This document shows positions 40,875 through 52,517 of a stretch of 64,000 bases of DNA, piece after piece; the first letter of the stretch is position 1, and each line of letters begins with the position of its first letter. The notes under the pieces are model-generated. The model saw only the letters and a program-made list of their open reading frames with translations, was not told the origin of the DNA and did no database searches. The translations under genes were made by a program, and so were the position numbers. The DNA is taken from positions 1 to 64,000 of the forward strand of contig NZ_JACSIT010000149.1 in the NCBI RefSeq assembly GCF_014349155.1. The letters are read 5' to 3'. The DNA comes from Neolewinella lacunae. GTDB lineage: Bacteria > Bacteroidota > Bacteroidia > Chitinophagales > Saprospiraceae.

Positions 40875-40913
40875 CGCTCCTGATTCTTTGCCCTGCACCC
40901 GCGGCAGCGCCCG
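40875..40913 (-). repeat. Right 39-bp direct repeat flanking the RloA/RloB module
   Basis: Starts CGCTCCTGATTCTTTGCCC, ten bases after the rloB stop, and lies exactly 2100 bp from the left copy. The two differ at two positions and share the unusual GGCAGC core, so they are closer to each other than to any other copy. Confidence 0.9.
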
Positions 40914-40949
40914 CTGAACCTTTTGCGGCCTGTGGCTTTTCCCTGGGGT

Positions 40950-41765
40950 ATGGAACTACGCTTTGTCCCCCAGGAAGAAATTGACCGGCAACTCTACGAC
41001 AGTTGTGTACACTTTGCGACCAATGGCAGCATCTACGGCTACCACTGGTTTTTGAACGCAACGGCCAAAGACTGGGATGTGCTGGTGGAGGGCGACGAAT
41101 GGGTGAGCGTGATGCCCCTGCCGCGCAGCAAAAACTGGTGGGGCCGGCAGCGGCTGGAACAACCCGGCCTGATCCCCGAGTTGGCCGTTTACAGCGTCCG
41201 CCCCCTGAGCCCCACCCGCATCCAAGCATTTTGGGACGCCATTCCCGCCGAATTCCGCGGCGGGGAGCTGACCGTGGAACCGGCCTCGGTGCCCGCTGCC
41301 CCCGGTCGTTTCAAGGTCCACCGCGCCGCCGGTGAGGCCCTGTTTCTGGACCAACCCTACGAAACGCTGGTGGCCGGTTTTGGTCCTGACTATTTCAACC
41401 GTCTGCAACTCGCCGAGGCAGCTGGCCTGCGCCCGGCGAGCAGTTTCAAACCCGAACGCCTGGCCGATCTTTGGCTGGAAACCCAGGGCCGCAGTGCCAC
41501 CAACGAATGGCAGTACCATGCCATGCAACGCATTATGTACCAGGTCCTCCACCGCAGCTGGGGCGGTACCCAGGCCGTGCAGGATGCCACCGGGGAACTC
41601 CTGGCCATGGTCTTCATTGCCTACAGCCACGGCCGCATCTTCCCGCTCTTCCGGGTAGAGAGCGTACAGGGACGTAGCGTGGGGGCAATGACCTACCTCT
41701 GGGATCAACTCCTGCGTACCCACGCCGGGAAAAACCTAAAAATCAAGCGCGAAGACTTGTGGTGA
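40950..41765 (+). CDS. Uncharacterised protein with a possible acyltransferase-like fold
   Basis: A 271-aa cytosolic protein. The N-terminal VPQEEIDRQLYDSCVHFATNG, then YGYHWFLNATAKDWDVLVEGDEWVSVMPLP, and the C-terminal LLAMVFIAYSHGRIFPLFRVES (beta strands followed by GRSVGAMTYLWDQLL) resemble the split GNAT fold of FemABX-like proteins of Bacteroidota, but I cannot point to a catalytic residue. The ATG at 40950 begins the conserved part. It lies just outside the repeat-bounded defence module. Confidence 0.6.
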   Translation: MELRFVPQEEIDRQLYDSCVHFATNGSIYGYHWFLNATAKDWDVLVEGDEWVSVMPLPRSKNWWGRQRLEQPGLIPELAVYSVRPLSPTRIQAFWDAIPAEFRGGELTVEPASVPAAPGRFKVHRAAGEALFLDQPYETLVAGFGPDYFNRLQLAEAAGLRPASSFKPERLADLWLETQGRSATNEWQYHAMQRIMYQVLHRSWGGTQAVQDATGELLAMVFIAYSHGRIFPLFRVESVQGRSVGAMTYLWDQLLRTHAGKNLKIKREDLW

Positions 41766-41867
41766 TGGGGTCCTGATTTTTCCTTTGACGAGAATTAAAG
41801 CGGCAATAAACCCGGCGATCCGTTACATTTGTGGTATTATTGTAATTTATACACTATCCCCCCCGCC

Positions 41868-43304
41868 ATGCTGAAAACTCAGGATCACCAGAACACGAAA
41901 ATCGTTGCCACCGTTGGCCCCGCCTGTAGCTCTTACGAAGGCCTGAAATCGCTCATCATTGCCGGTGTCGATGTGTTCCGGCTCAACTTCAGCCACGGGG
42001 AGCACGAGGTACACGGACAAATCATCCAGCACATCGTTCAGCTCAACAAAGAGCTGGATACCCACGTCAGTATTCTGGCGGACTTGCAGGGCCCCAAACT
42101 CCGCGTCGGTAAGATGGAAGGCGAGGGCCTGCCCGTTGCCGAAGGACAAATCATCACCTTCACCAATACCAAGTGCGTGGGCAACGCCGAACGCATCTAC
42201 ATGAGCTACCCCGAGTTTGCGCAAGACGTGACGGTGGGCGAGCGCGTGCTGGTGGACGATGGTACCCTCGTCTTCGAAGTAGTGGAAACCAACGGCAAAG
42301 ACACCGTAAAACTGAAGACCCTTTTTGGCGGTGTCCTCAAATCCAACAAGGGCGTTAACCTGCCCAACACAAAAATCAGTCTGCCCAGCCTGACGGAAAA
42401 AGACATGCGGGACCTGGAGTACATCCTCACCCAGCCCGTCAACTGGATCGCGCTCAGTTTTGTCCGCCACCCCAAAGACCTCAAAGAACTGCGGGCTCAC
42501 ATCGACGCCGCTGGCCACCCGGCCAAGATCATCTCCAAGATCGAAAAGCCCGAGGCCATCGAGAACATCGATAAGATCATCAAGCACTCCAACGCCATCA
42601 TGGTGGCCCGGGGCGACCTCGGCATAGAGGTCCCGATGGAGCGCCTGCCCATCATCCAGAAGGAAATCATCCGCAAGTGCATCCAGCGGGCCCGCCCCGT
42701 CATCGTCGCTACCCAGATGATGGACTCCATGATCAACAACCCCAGCCCCACCCGGGCTGAGGTAACCGACGTAGCCAACGCCGTACTGGACGGCACCGAC
42801 GCGGTGATGCTCTCCGGCGAAACCAGCGTGGGCCGCCATCCCGCCCTGGTGGTCAAGGCCATGAACGCCATCATCCACGAAGCGGAAAAGATCTACGAAA
42901 TTGGGGTAAAAAGACCGAAGTCTAACGAGAAAAGCGGCACCTTCATCAGCGACGTCGTGTGTTCTGCTGCCGCCTGGACCGCCCAGAATGTCGGGGCCCG
43001 CGGCATCGTCGGCATGACCCGCTCCGGTTATACCGCCTTCAAGCTCTCCAGCTTCCGCCCCAAGGCGAAAATTTACATCTTCAGCGACCTGCACCCCATG
43101 CTCAACACCCTTAACCTGTGCTGGGGCGTGCGCTGCTACCACTACGACAACTACACCAGCACCGACCAGACGGTAAAGGACGTCACCCAGATCCTGAAGG
43201 ACAACGGCCACGTAGTGGAGGGCGACCTGCTGGTCAATACCGGTTCCATGCCCCTGGAGATGCGGCGGCGGACGAACATGATGAAGATCACGATCGTGGA
43301 TTAG
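41868..43304 (+). CDS. pyk: Pyruvate kinase
   Basis: A 478-aa glycolytic enzyme making pyruvate and ATP from phosphoenolpyruvate and ADP. The TIM barrel starts KIVATVGPACSSYEGLKSLI with VFRLNFSHGEHE; the B domain follows DLQGPKLRVGKM; the signature IISKIEKPEAIENIDKIIKHSNAIMVARGDLGIEVP contains the catalytic Lys and the Mg-binding Glu and Asp; and MLSGETSVGRHP marks the end of the barrel. A regular C-terminal domain completes it. TACATTTG lies about 45 bp upstream. Confidence 0.97.
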   Translation: MLKTQDHQNTKIVATVGPACSSYEGLKSLIIAGVDVFRLNFSHGEHEVHGQIIQHIVQLNKELDTHVSILADLQGPKLRVGKMEGEGLPVAEGQIITFTNTKCVGNAERIYMSYPEFAQDVTVGERVLVDDGTLVFEVVETNGKDTVKLKTLFGGVLKSNKGVNLPNTKISLPSLTEKDMRDLEYILTQPVNWIALSFVRHPKDLKELRAHIDAAGHPAKIISKIEKPEAIENIDKIIKHSNAIMVARGDLGIEVPMERLPIIQKEIIRKCIQRARPVIVATQMMDSMINNPSPTRAEVTDVANAVLDGTDAVMLSGETSVGRHPALVVKAMNAIIHEAEKIYEIGVKRPKSNEKSGTFISDVVCSAAAWTAQNVGARGIVGMTRSGYTAFKLSSFRPKAKIYIFSDLHPMLNTLNLCWGVRCYHYDNYTSTDQTVKDVTQILKDNGHVVEGDLLVNTGSMPLEMRRRTNMMKITIVD

Positions 43305-43498
43305 GCCGTCTGCGGGGCGAGCGATCCGGCGACGAATAGAGAAATGGCGTTGGGGCAGGAAGGCGGAAAAGTCTGCCCCCCTACGCAACGTCCACGCCCT
43401 CCGCGCGTTAACTAAGAACGCCGGCAGTTGGCGTGCCCTCCATTATTTGCGAGGTGCGCCCACACTGGCCTCATCCGCCAACCTCATCCCCGTTCGCC

Positions 43499-45049
43499 AT
43501 GCGCAACGTCCTCCTCCTCTGCACCGTCTTATTCGCCGCCAGTCTGGGTGCCCAAACCGGCCCCCTCACCGAAGGCGGGCTGAAGAAACAAACCCGCTTC
43601 ATTGAAGCCAAGCAGGAAGCCCTGCTGGGCAAGACGACCGAGGCCATCGGGCTGTTTACCACCCTGGCGGAGGAGGAACCGGAGAATGACGCTATCCAGT
43701 TTGAGCTGGGGCGCCTGCACTTTGCGGCCGGCGCTACGCCCGAGGCCATTGACCACCTCCGCAAGGCATACGCTACGCGACCCAACGAGGTCTACGCGGC
43801 CTTCCTGGCGGAACTCTACGAAGCCAGTGGCCGCCACCGCGAAGGGGCCGAGCTTTTTACAGAACTGATCCGCATGAACCCGGGCAACGAAGATTATTAC
43901 CTCGAAAAAGCGGCGTTTCTGGTCCGGGCCCAGGACCTTAAAGGAGCGGTAGCCACCTACAACGAGCTCGAAAAACGCATCGGCACCAATGCGGAACTCA
44001 GTCGCCGCAAGCACGCCCTCTACCTCGGGCAAGGCGACCAAAAACGGGCGGAGAAAGAACTGCTCGACCTGGTGGCTGCCCGCCCCGAAGTCCTCGAATA
44101 CCAGCATTTGCTGGCGGGCTACTACGCCAGCCAGGGCGAAACGGACAAGGCCCGAAAGGTGTACCAAAACATTTTGGCTGCCCAGCCCGCCGACGTCCGT
44201 GCCCAGCTCGCCTTACAGGATGCGGCCGGCCCCGCAACGGTGACCGACAGCGACGGTCAGCTGCTGGAATTGCTGGGGCGCAGCGACATTGACATCGACC
44301 TGAAAATCGGCAAACTCCTACCACTGGTGCAGGAGGTGGCGCGGACGCAGGATGCGGGGCTCGGACAACGAGCAATGGGACTGGCCACGGAACTCCGCCG
44401 CGTGCACCCCGACGAAGCCAAGGCCGCAGCCCTCCAGGGAGACCTCTACTTCCACACCGGCCAGTACACCGCCGCCGCCGAGGCTTACCGCGCTACGCTG
44501 GCCCTCGACGATACCGTTTATCCCGTCTGGGAACAACTCCTGGCCGCTCTCTACCTCGATAACCAGATCACGGCGCTGCGCAAGTACGCCGAAGAAGCGC
44601 TTGACATCTACCCCAACCGTCCGGCCATCTACGTGCACTACGCGCTGGGGGAAGTGTTGCGGGCCGACTTTGCTGCTGCCGACGCCCTCCTCCGCCAGGC
44701 CCAACTGATGGTGAGCGGGCAGCCCGAAGCCAACGCCGCCCTGGCCACCCTCCAGGAAGCCATCGCCGGCCTCGAAGCGGGAGATACTTCCGCCAAACTC
44801 AACCTGGCCCAATTGCCCGGTGGCAGCGACGGACCGCTGGGCAAACTCTGGGCGGCGGGGGATCGCCTCTCTGCCCTCAGCGCCGCCGCCGCCAGCGCAG
44901 GAACCAATGCCCTGCTCCTGGAAAAACTGGGGGATGCCCAAGCCGCCGCCGGAGACAAGGCCGCAGCCGCCAGGTCTTACGCCAGCGCCCGGGCCGCCGG
45001 CAGCAAATCCGGAAACCTGAGCCAAAAACTCTCGCGGGTGGGGAGTTGA
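43499..45049 (+). CDS. Exported tetratricopeptide-repeat protein
   Basis: A 516-aa protein with a signal peptide (residues 1-18, ending SLGAQ) and TPR-like helical pairs over most of its length (for example AIDHLRKAYATRPNEVYAAFLAELYEASGRHREGAELFTELI). It should act as a periplasmic or outer-membrane-associated scaffold. Followed 174 bp downstream by a DUF4292 lipoprotein, an arrangement common in Bacteroidota that suggests a shared envelope role. The ATG at 43499 begins the signal peptide. Confidence 0.82.
   Translation: MRNVLLLCTVLFAASLGAQTGPLTEGGLKKQTRFIEAKQEALLGKTTEAIGLFTTLAEEEPENDAIQFELGRLHFAAGATPEAIDHLRKAYATRPNEVYAAFLAELYEASGRHREGAELFTELIRMNPGNEDYYLEKAAFLVRAQDLKGAVATYNELEKRIGTNAELSRRKHALYLGQGDQKRAEKELLDLVAARPEVLEYQHLLAGYYASQGETDKARKVYQNILAAQPADVRAQLALQDAAGPATVTDSDGQLLELLGRSDIDIDLKIGKLLPLVQEVARTQDAGLGQRAMGLATELRRVHPDEAKAAALQGDLYFHTGQYTAAAEAYRATLALDDTVYPVWEQLLAALYLDNQITALRKYAEEALDIYPNRPAIYVHYALGEVLRADFAAADALLRQAQLMVSGQPEANAALATLQEAIAGLEAGDTSAKLNLAQLPGGSDGPLGKLWAAGDRLSALSAAAASAGTNALLLEKLGDAQAAAGDKAAAARSYASARAAGSKSGNLSQKLSRVGS
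44338..44355 (+). repeat. Possible dispersed repeat copy inside the TPR gene
   Basis: GGCGCGGACGCAGGATGC matches the variant at 35543-35561. It is read as ARTQDA within a helix, so convergence cannot be excluded. Confidence 0.4.
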
Positions 45050-45181
45050 GCCATCGGCCCGAAGACGCAGGCAGGAAAAAAGACCATCCCCAATCGGTCA
45101 GCGATCAGCTGAATCCACCAGAATGATCCAAGCCCCCGGACATTTGCCTGCCATGCGCCTTGCTCCTCGATCCATGACCTT

Positions 45182-45200
45182 GCATCCTGCGGCCGCGCCC
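45182..45200 (-). repeat. Dispersed repeat copy
   Basis: GCATCCTGCGGCCGCGCCC on the plus strand, with the minus-strand tail GGATCGAGGAGCAAGGCGC. It lies just upstream of the DUF4292 gene. Confidence 0.8.
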
Positions 45201-45223
45201 CGGTCGTTCCATCTCCTACTGCT

Positions 45224-45982
45224 ATGCGTACTTTTTTCCTCTTATCCCTCCTGGTTTTGCTCTTCGCTACTTGCGGCAAAAAGACCACGGGTGGCGCCGA
45301 TGGCCGGGATGGCCTGACCACCACCAATAAAGCCGCCCGGGTCATCAAAGGCCTCGAAGACGGGGCTTTCAGCACCCAATACCTGGAAGGGAAAGCCCGC
45401 GTGGAGGTCAAGAGCCGCGACCTCAACATCGGCGGCACGGCAGTTATTCGGCTGGAAAAAGACCGCGCCATCTGGATGAGCGTGAAAAAATTTGGCTTCG
45501 AGGGAGCGCGCGCGCTGATTCGGCCCGACTCCTTTTTCGTGGTCAATCGCCTCAACGGGGATTACACGGCCGAGCCACTCAGTTACCTGGAGCAGAAGTA
45601 TAAAATCCCGGCCCGCTTCGACCTTTTGCAGGAAATCGTGCTGGGCAACGCCGTATTCTTTTCCCGCGATCTGACCCTGGCGGCCGAAGGCGAGCAGTAC
45701 CGCCTGACGGGCAAAGACACCCGCTTCGCAACGGAACACCTGGTGGATGGCCGAGGCTTTCGCCTGCTGGAAATGCACCTCACGGAGCTGGGGCAGAACC
45801 GGAAACTCTCCATCCAGAACGCCGGCTTTCAGGCCGTTGCCGCGCCCGGGGGGCAGAGCGACTTCGCCCACGAACGCACCGTGGTGATTGATGCTGCCGC
45901 TACGGGCCGGGCCGAGCTGGACCTCACGTTCACCAGCCTCGAATTCACCGGGCCGCTGGCCATGCCTTTCACGCGGAAGTAA
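45224..45982 (+). CDS. DUF4292 lipoprotein
   Basis: A 252-aa lipoprotein with signal residues 1-16 and lipobox FATC (Cys17). The mature part has the LolB/LppX-like beta pattern of DUF4292 (YLEGKARVEVKSRDLNIGGTAVIRLEKDRAIWMSVKKFGFEGARALIRPDSFFVVNR). By similarity of fold it may bind lipids or lipoproteins in the periplasm. It follows the TPR gene and is convergent with ileS, whose stop is 15 bp away. Confidence 0.87.
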   Translation: MRTFFLLSLLVLLFATCGKKTTGGADGRDGLTTTNKAARVIKGLEDGAFSTQYLEGKARVEVKSRDLNIGGTAVIRLEKDRAIWMSVKKFGFEGARALIRPDSFFVVNRLNGDYTAEPLSYLEQKYKIPARFDLLQEIVLGNAVFFSRDLTLAAEGEQYRLTGKDTRFATEHLVDGRGFRLLEMHLTELGQNRKLSIQNAGFQAVAAPGGQSDFAHERTVVIDAAATGRAELDLTFTSLEFTGPLAMPFTRK

Positions 45983-45997
45983 GGGCGCGCGCTGGTT

Positions 45998-49327
<3,330 letters not shown>

Positions 49328-49374
49328 GGTAAAAAAGTGGCGTAAGGCGGGCAAAACCCGGCGTAAAGTGGAAC

Positions 49375-49412
49375 AAAAAAGCTCCGGCGGAAACGGGTCC
49401 GTCGGAGCTTTT
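49375..49412 (-). terminator. Intrinsic terminator in the ileS leader
   Basis: On the minus strand, GCTCCGACGG (49408-49399) pairs with CCGCCGGAGC (49390-49381) with one mismatch around an 8-nt loop, flanked by AAAA and followed by six T residues. It lies between the leader-peptide stop and the ileS ATG, 48 bp before the latter, as expected of an attenuator. Confidence 0.8.
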
Positions 49413-49437
49413 GGGCTGTGGAACTACAGCAGCATAC

Positions 49438-49494
49438 CTACGGACGCGGAGCGAGCGCAATAATTATGCCGTCAATAATTCGTGGTGCAGCCAT
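49438..49494 (-). CDS. Isoleucine-rich leader peptide of ileS
   Basis: An 18-codon ORF, MAAPRIIDGIIIALAPRP, with five Ile codons (ATT ATT, then ATA ATT ATT), including the rare ATA. It starts 5 nt after a TACCTTTG promoter box and ends at TAG, 26 nt before the terminator stem. This is the arrangement of amino-acid attenuators such as those of ilv or pheST operons. The end of the ORF (GTCCGT) is complementary to ACGGAC in the 5' arm of the terminator, so a ribosome stalled at the Ile codons could leave an antiterminator free to form. The gene is inferred, not recognised from a family. Confidence 0.7.
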   Translation of the reverse strand: MAAPRIIDGIIIALAPRP

Positions 49495-49499
49495 GGTGG

Positions 49500-49507
49500 C
49501 AAAGGTA
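49500..49507 (-). promoter_or_regulatory. TACCTTTG box of the ileS leader transcript
   Basis: A perfect -7 box followed by CCACC and the leader-peptide ATG, so the attenuator transcript is probably leaderless. Confidence 0.65.
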
Positions 49508-49611
49508 ACACGCGCCGCCTACATTCGTTGCGCACCGGGCGGGAATCTGCCCGGTGGCGGGGTAAAAGAGGGGCGAAACGCCGCCGGCGAAAAAAAATTT
49601 TACCGTTTTGC

Positions 49612-49742
49612 TTGTTGGTAAATAAATTAATAATACCTTAACAGCGCAGAAAGCGGTAGTATATACCGCTCTTCAAGGCAAATTTTAGTTTTCATTTGGT
49701 TTTTTGGGGTTATTGGGAGGCAACTGCGTTGCCTCTTTTTTT
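49612..49742 (+). ncRNA. Candidate small RNA with intrinsic terminator
   Basis: TTG (49612-49614) and TACCTTAA (49634-49641) at 19-nt spacing form a possible promoter. About 97 nt of predicted transcript contain a hairpin (AGCGGTA/TACCGCT near 49652-49670), a U-rich stretch, and a perfect terminator GAGGCAAC-TGC-GTTGCCTC (49717-49735) followed by seven T residues. No ORF fits. The terminator cannot serve the neighbouring minus-strand OsmC gene, because its T tract is on the plus side only. Confidence 0.5.
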
Positions 49743-49770
49743 GTGCCTGAGCGAAAGGAAAATCCTGGCT

Positions 49771-50244
49771 TCAGCCCACTGAAATCTCACTGGCGTAGGA
49801 GATTTTTACCGTTACGGAGTTGGCGATGAAGCACTTTTCTCCCGCCGCGTGGTGCAGTTGCCGGGCGGCCTCAACACTTGCGGCCTGGGCGATGACGATG
49901 TGGGGGCGCAGGGTAACTGCGGTGAAGCGTCCGCCCCCGTCTTCGGTTTCGCTCATCGTTCCTTCGGCCTGGTCGACGTATTCCAGCACGGTAATGCCGC
50001 TGGCGGAAGCGAGGTGTAAGTACCAGAGCATGTGGCAGGTGGAGAGGGAAGCCAGGAAAAGCTCTTCGGGGTTGTAGCGTTTTTTATCGCCGCGGAAGCT
50101 GGGGTCGGAAGAAGCCTTGATGGCCTCGGTCTTGCCGGGAGCGGAGATGAGGTGATCGCGGGAATAGGCGCGGTAGTCGAGCGTGCCCGAGCCGCGATTG
50201 CCGGTCCATTCGGTCTTGATCTGGTAATGATGGTCTTTGGTCAT
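49771..50244 (-). CDS. OsmC/Ohr-family thiol peroxidase
   Basis: A 157-aa OsmC-like protein that would reduce organic hydroperoxides. The two conserved cysteines are in LSTCHMLWYLHLAS and GEKCFIANSV, and the family start HHYQIKTEWTGNRG is present. It resembles the OsmC/YhfA branch more than Ohr. The ATG at 50242-50244 was taken because the 50 codons before it are not conserved-looking and overlap the likely promoter region. Confidence 0.9.
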   Translation of the reverse strand: MTKDHHYQIKTEWTGNRGSGTLDYRAYSRDHLISAPGKTEAIKASSDPSFRGDKKRYNPEELFLASLSTCHMLWYLHLASASGITVLEYVDQAEGTMSETEDGGGRFTAVTLRPHIVIAQAASVEAARQLHHAAGEKCFIANSVTVKISYASEISVG

Positions 50245-50415
50245 GATCGTTTTTTGGTGGGAGAGGAGAATGATCCAAGATAAGTGCTGGAAAGGACATG
50301 GAAGAATTTGGGGGGAGGGAAGTGCTGACCGCCCGCCAGTTCCGGCGGCAGGGGGGAGCTGCTTTCGTCGAGGGGTGTGCAACTTTGTCCCCACTCCGTA
50401 ACTTTACCTTTACGT

Positions 50416-51390
50416 ATGCAAAAAGGCACCGTTACGAAATCTACTGGCAGCTGGTACGACGTCCTGCTCGATGAGCCCAGCCCGGCGGGGGATGTGGTCC
50501 TGCGCTGTCGCGTGGCTGGCCGCTTCCGCCTGGAGGATAAGCAGCTTACCAACCCCATCGCCGTCGGCGACCGCGTAGCCGTCTCCATCGAGAATACGGG
50601 CGACGCTGAAACCGGTGCCATCCGGGAAATCGAGGAGCGGCGCAACTACGTCGTCCGCCAAAGCCCAAGAAAAAAGCACGAACTTCACCTCCTGGCCTCC
50701 AACATCGACCAGGCGGTACTGATCGTTACGGTGGTTTTTCCCGACTTAAAGCTGGGCTTCATCGATCGCTTTTTGCTCATGACGGAGCCTTTCGGCATCC
50801 CCACCACGATTGTTTTTAACAAGGCCGACCTCTACGACGAGAACGCCATGGCCACTTTTGAGGTAGTGGCCGATATCTACACGGCCATCGGCTACGAGGT
50901 ACTGCTGGTCTCGGCGCAGGAAGGCACGGGCATCGCAGCATTCCGGGAACTCCTCCGGGGCAAGCGCAGCCTCATCAGCGGGCAGTCGGGCGTCGGGAAA
51001 TCCACCCTCGTCAATGCCGTTGCCCCCGAGCTGGATTTGCGTACGGGCGAACTCTCTGACTACACCGGCAAAGGCCAGCACACCACCACCTTTGCTGAGT
51101 TGTTTCAGTTGCCATTCGGCGGGGAAATCATCGATCCGCCGGGCATCAAGAATCTCTCTTTCAACTACCTTAAGCCCATCGAGGTGGCCTATTACTTCCG
51201 GGAAATTTTTGCGCTGAGCCCGGAGTGTCGTTTCGGCGGGGCCTGCCTTCACAAGGGAGAGCCCGGTTGCGCCGTCATTGCCTCGGTGGCCGCTGAAGAT
51301 GACCGGGTGACGGACCTGCGCTACAACAGCTACCTCACGCTTCTGGCCGAAACCGAGGAGCAGAACTACTGGGAGCGGAAGAAGGTGTAA
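50416..51390 (+). CDS. rsgA: Ribosome small-subunit-dependent GTPase RsgA
   Basis: A 324-aa 30S-maturation GTPase. An N-terminal OB fold (KGTVTKSTGSWYDV...) precedes a circularly permuted GTPase domain with motif order G4 (FNKADLY), G1 (GQSGVGKST), G3 (DPPGIKN), and a C-terminal zinc-binding motif formed by C-x-F-GG-C-x-H-x-x-x-x-GC. A TACCTTTA box ends 3 nt before the ATG at 50416. Confidence 0.96.
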   Translation: MQKGTVTKSTGSWYDVLLDEPSPAGDVVLRCRVAGRFRLEDKQLTNPIAVGDRVAVSIENTGDAETGAIREIEERRNYVVRQSPRKKHELHLLASNIDQAVLIVTVVFPDLKLGFIDRFLLMTEPFGIPTTIVFNKADLYDENAMATFEVVADIYTAIGYEVLLVSAQEGTGIAAFRELLRGKRSLISGQSGVGKSTLVNAVAPELDLRTGELSDYTGKGQHTTTFAELFQLPFGGEIIDPPGIKNLSFNYLKPIEVAYYFREIFALSPECRFGGACLHKGEPGCAVIASVAAEDDRVTDLRYNSYLTLLAETEEQNYWERKKV

Positions 51391-51453
51391 GCTTTTTTGG
51401 GGCCCTTCGTCCAGAAGCCTAACTTAGCCGCCAATCACTAAGCTCCCCCCGTC

Positions 51454-52368
51454 ATGCAACTCGGCTACGTAAGCGCCATCCTCCCCGAACTCACCCTGGA
51501 AGAAAACCTGGCTTTTGCCGCCTCCGTCGGATACGACTGCCTGGAAGTCATGTGCTGGCCCCCGGGCAAGGCCGAGCGGCGCTACGCGGGCGTTACCCAC
51601 CTCAACGTGGATACCCTGACGACGGCGGAAATTTCCCGCATCCAAGACCTTCAGCAACAGTACGGCGTTCGCATCAGCGCCCTGGGCTATTACCCCAACC
51701 CCCTGGTGGCCGATGAGGCGGAGGCCAAAGTCTATACCGACCACCTGCGGGCGCTCATTGATGCCGCTGCGGCGCTGGAGGTCTTCTGCGTCACCACTTT
51801 CGTGGGGCGCGACAAAGACCGCACGATCGAAGCGCAGTGGCCGCGCTTTCTGGCCACCTGGCGGCCCATCGTGGCCCACGCGGCGGCTAAAAACGTACGC
51901 ATCGGCATCGAAAACTGCCCCATGCGCTTCACCAAAGACGAGTGGCCCGGCGGGACCAACCTGGCCATTTCCCCCGCCGTTTGGGAACGCATGTGGGCCG
52001 ATATCCCGGACGCCCACTGGGGGCTCAACTACGACCCCAGCCACTTCATTTTGCAACACATGGATTACACGCTGCCCTTCCGGCAGTACCCTGAGCGGAT
52101 GATCCACATCCACGCCAAAGACGCCCGCATCGACGTCGAAAAGCGCAACCACCACGGCGTTTTCAGCCACCCCAACCTCTGGCATACGCCCAAAATTCCG
52201 GGGCTGGGCGACGTGGACTGGGGCCGCTTCGTAGGCTATTTGCGGGAAACGGGCTACGACGGGGCCGTATGCGTAGAGGTCGAAGACCGTACCTTCGAGG
52301 GCAGCCTCAGCAAGCGGCAGGCGGCCCTGCGCCAGAGCTATGCCTACCTGCGGCCCTTCGTGTTTTAG
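51454..52368 (+). CDS. Sugar phosphate isomerase/epimerase (AP-endonuclease-2-like TIM barrel)
   Basis: A 304-aa TIM-barrel protein of the xylose-isomerase-like family. Strand-end metal ligands are suggested by the Glu in GIENCPM, the Asp/His pair in NYDPSHF, the His pair in MIHIHAKDA and the Glu in VCVEVEDRTFEGS. Members act on sugar phosphates, inosose or tagatose-type substrates; which one applies cannot be told, and no pathway neighbours help. The stop codon overlaps a dispersed-repeat copy. Confidence 0.85.
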   Translation: MQLGYVSAILPELTLEENLAFAASVGYDCLEVMCWPPGKAERRYAGVTHLNVDTLTTAEISRIQDLQQQYGVRISALGYYPNPLVADEAEAKVYTDHLRALIDAAAALEVFCVTTFVGRDKDRTIEAQWPRFLATWRPIVAHAAAKNVRIGIENCPMRFTKDEWPGGTNLAISPAVWERMWADIPDAHWGLNYDPSHFILQHMDYTLPFRQYPERMIHIHAKDARIDVEKRNHHGVFSHPNLWHTPKIPGLGDVDWGRFVGYLRETGYDGAVCVEVEDRTFEGSLSKRQAALRQSYAYLRPFVF

Positions 52369-52385
52369 GGCGCGGCCGCAGGTGC
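52368..52385 (+). repeat. Dispersed repeat copy at a stop codon
   Basis: Exact core; its first G is the last base of the isomerase TAG. The tail is replaced by a C-rich stretch containing CCCCCCAATGGGGGG, which is itself palindromic. Confidence 0.8.
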
Positions 52386-52517
52386 TCCCCCCCGACCCCC
52401 CAATGGGGGGAGTATGGACTCCGAGCAGGGAAGGGGCCAGCCATTTCCTTCCCCCCTCTCCAGCAACCCTTCCGGCGGCAGGGGGCTAAACCCTGGCTAA
52501 GCCACTATCTTTGGAGC

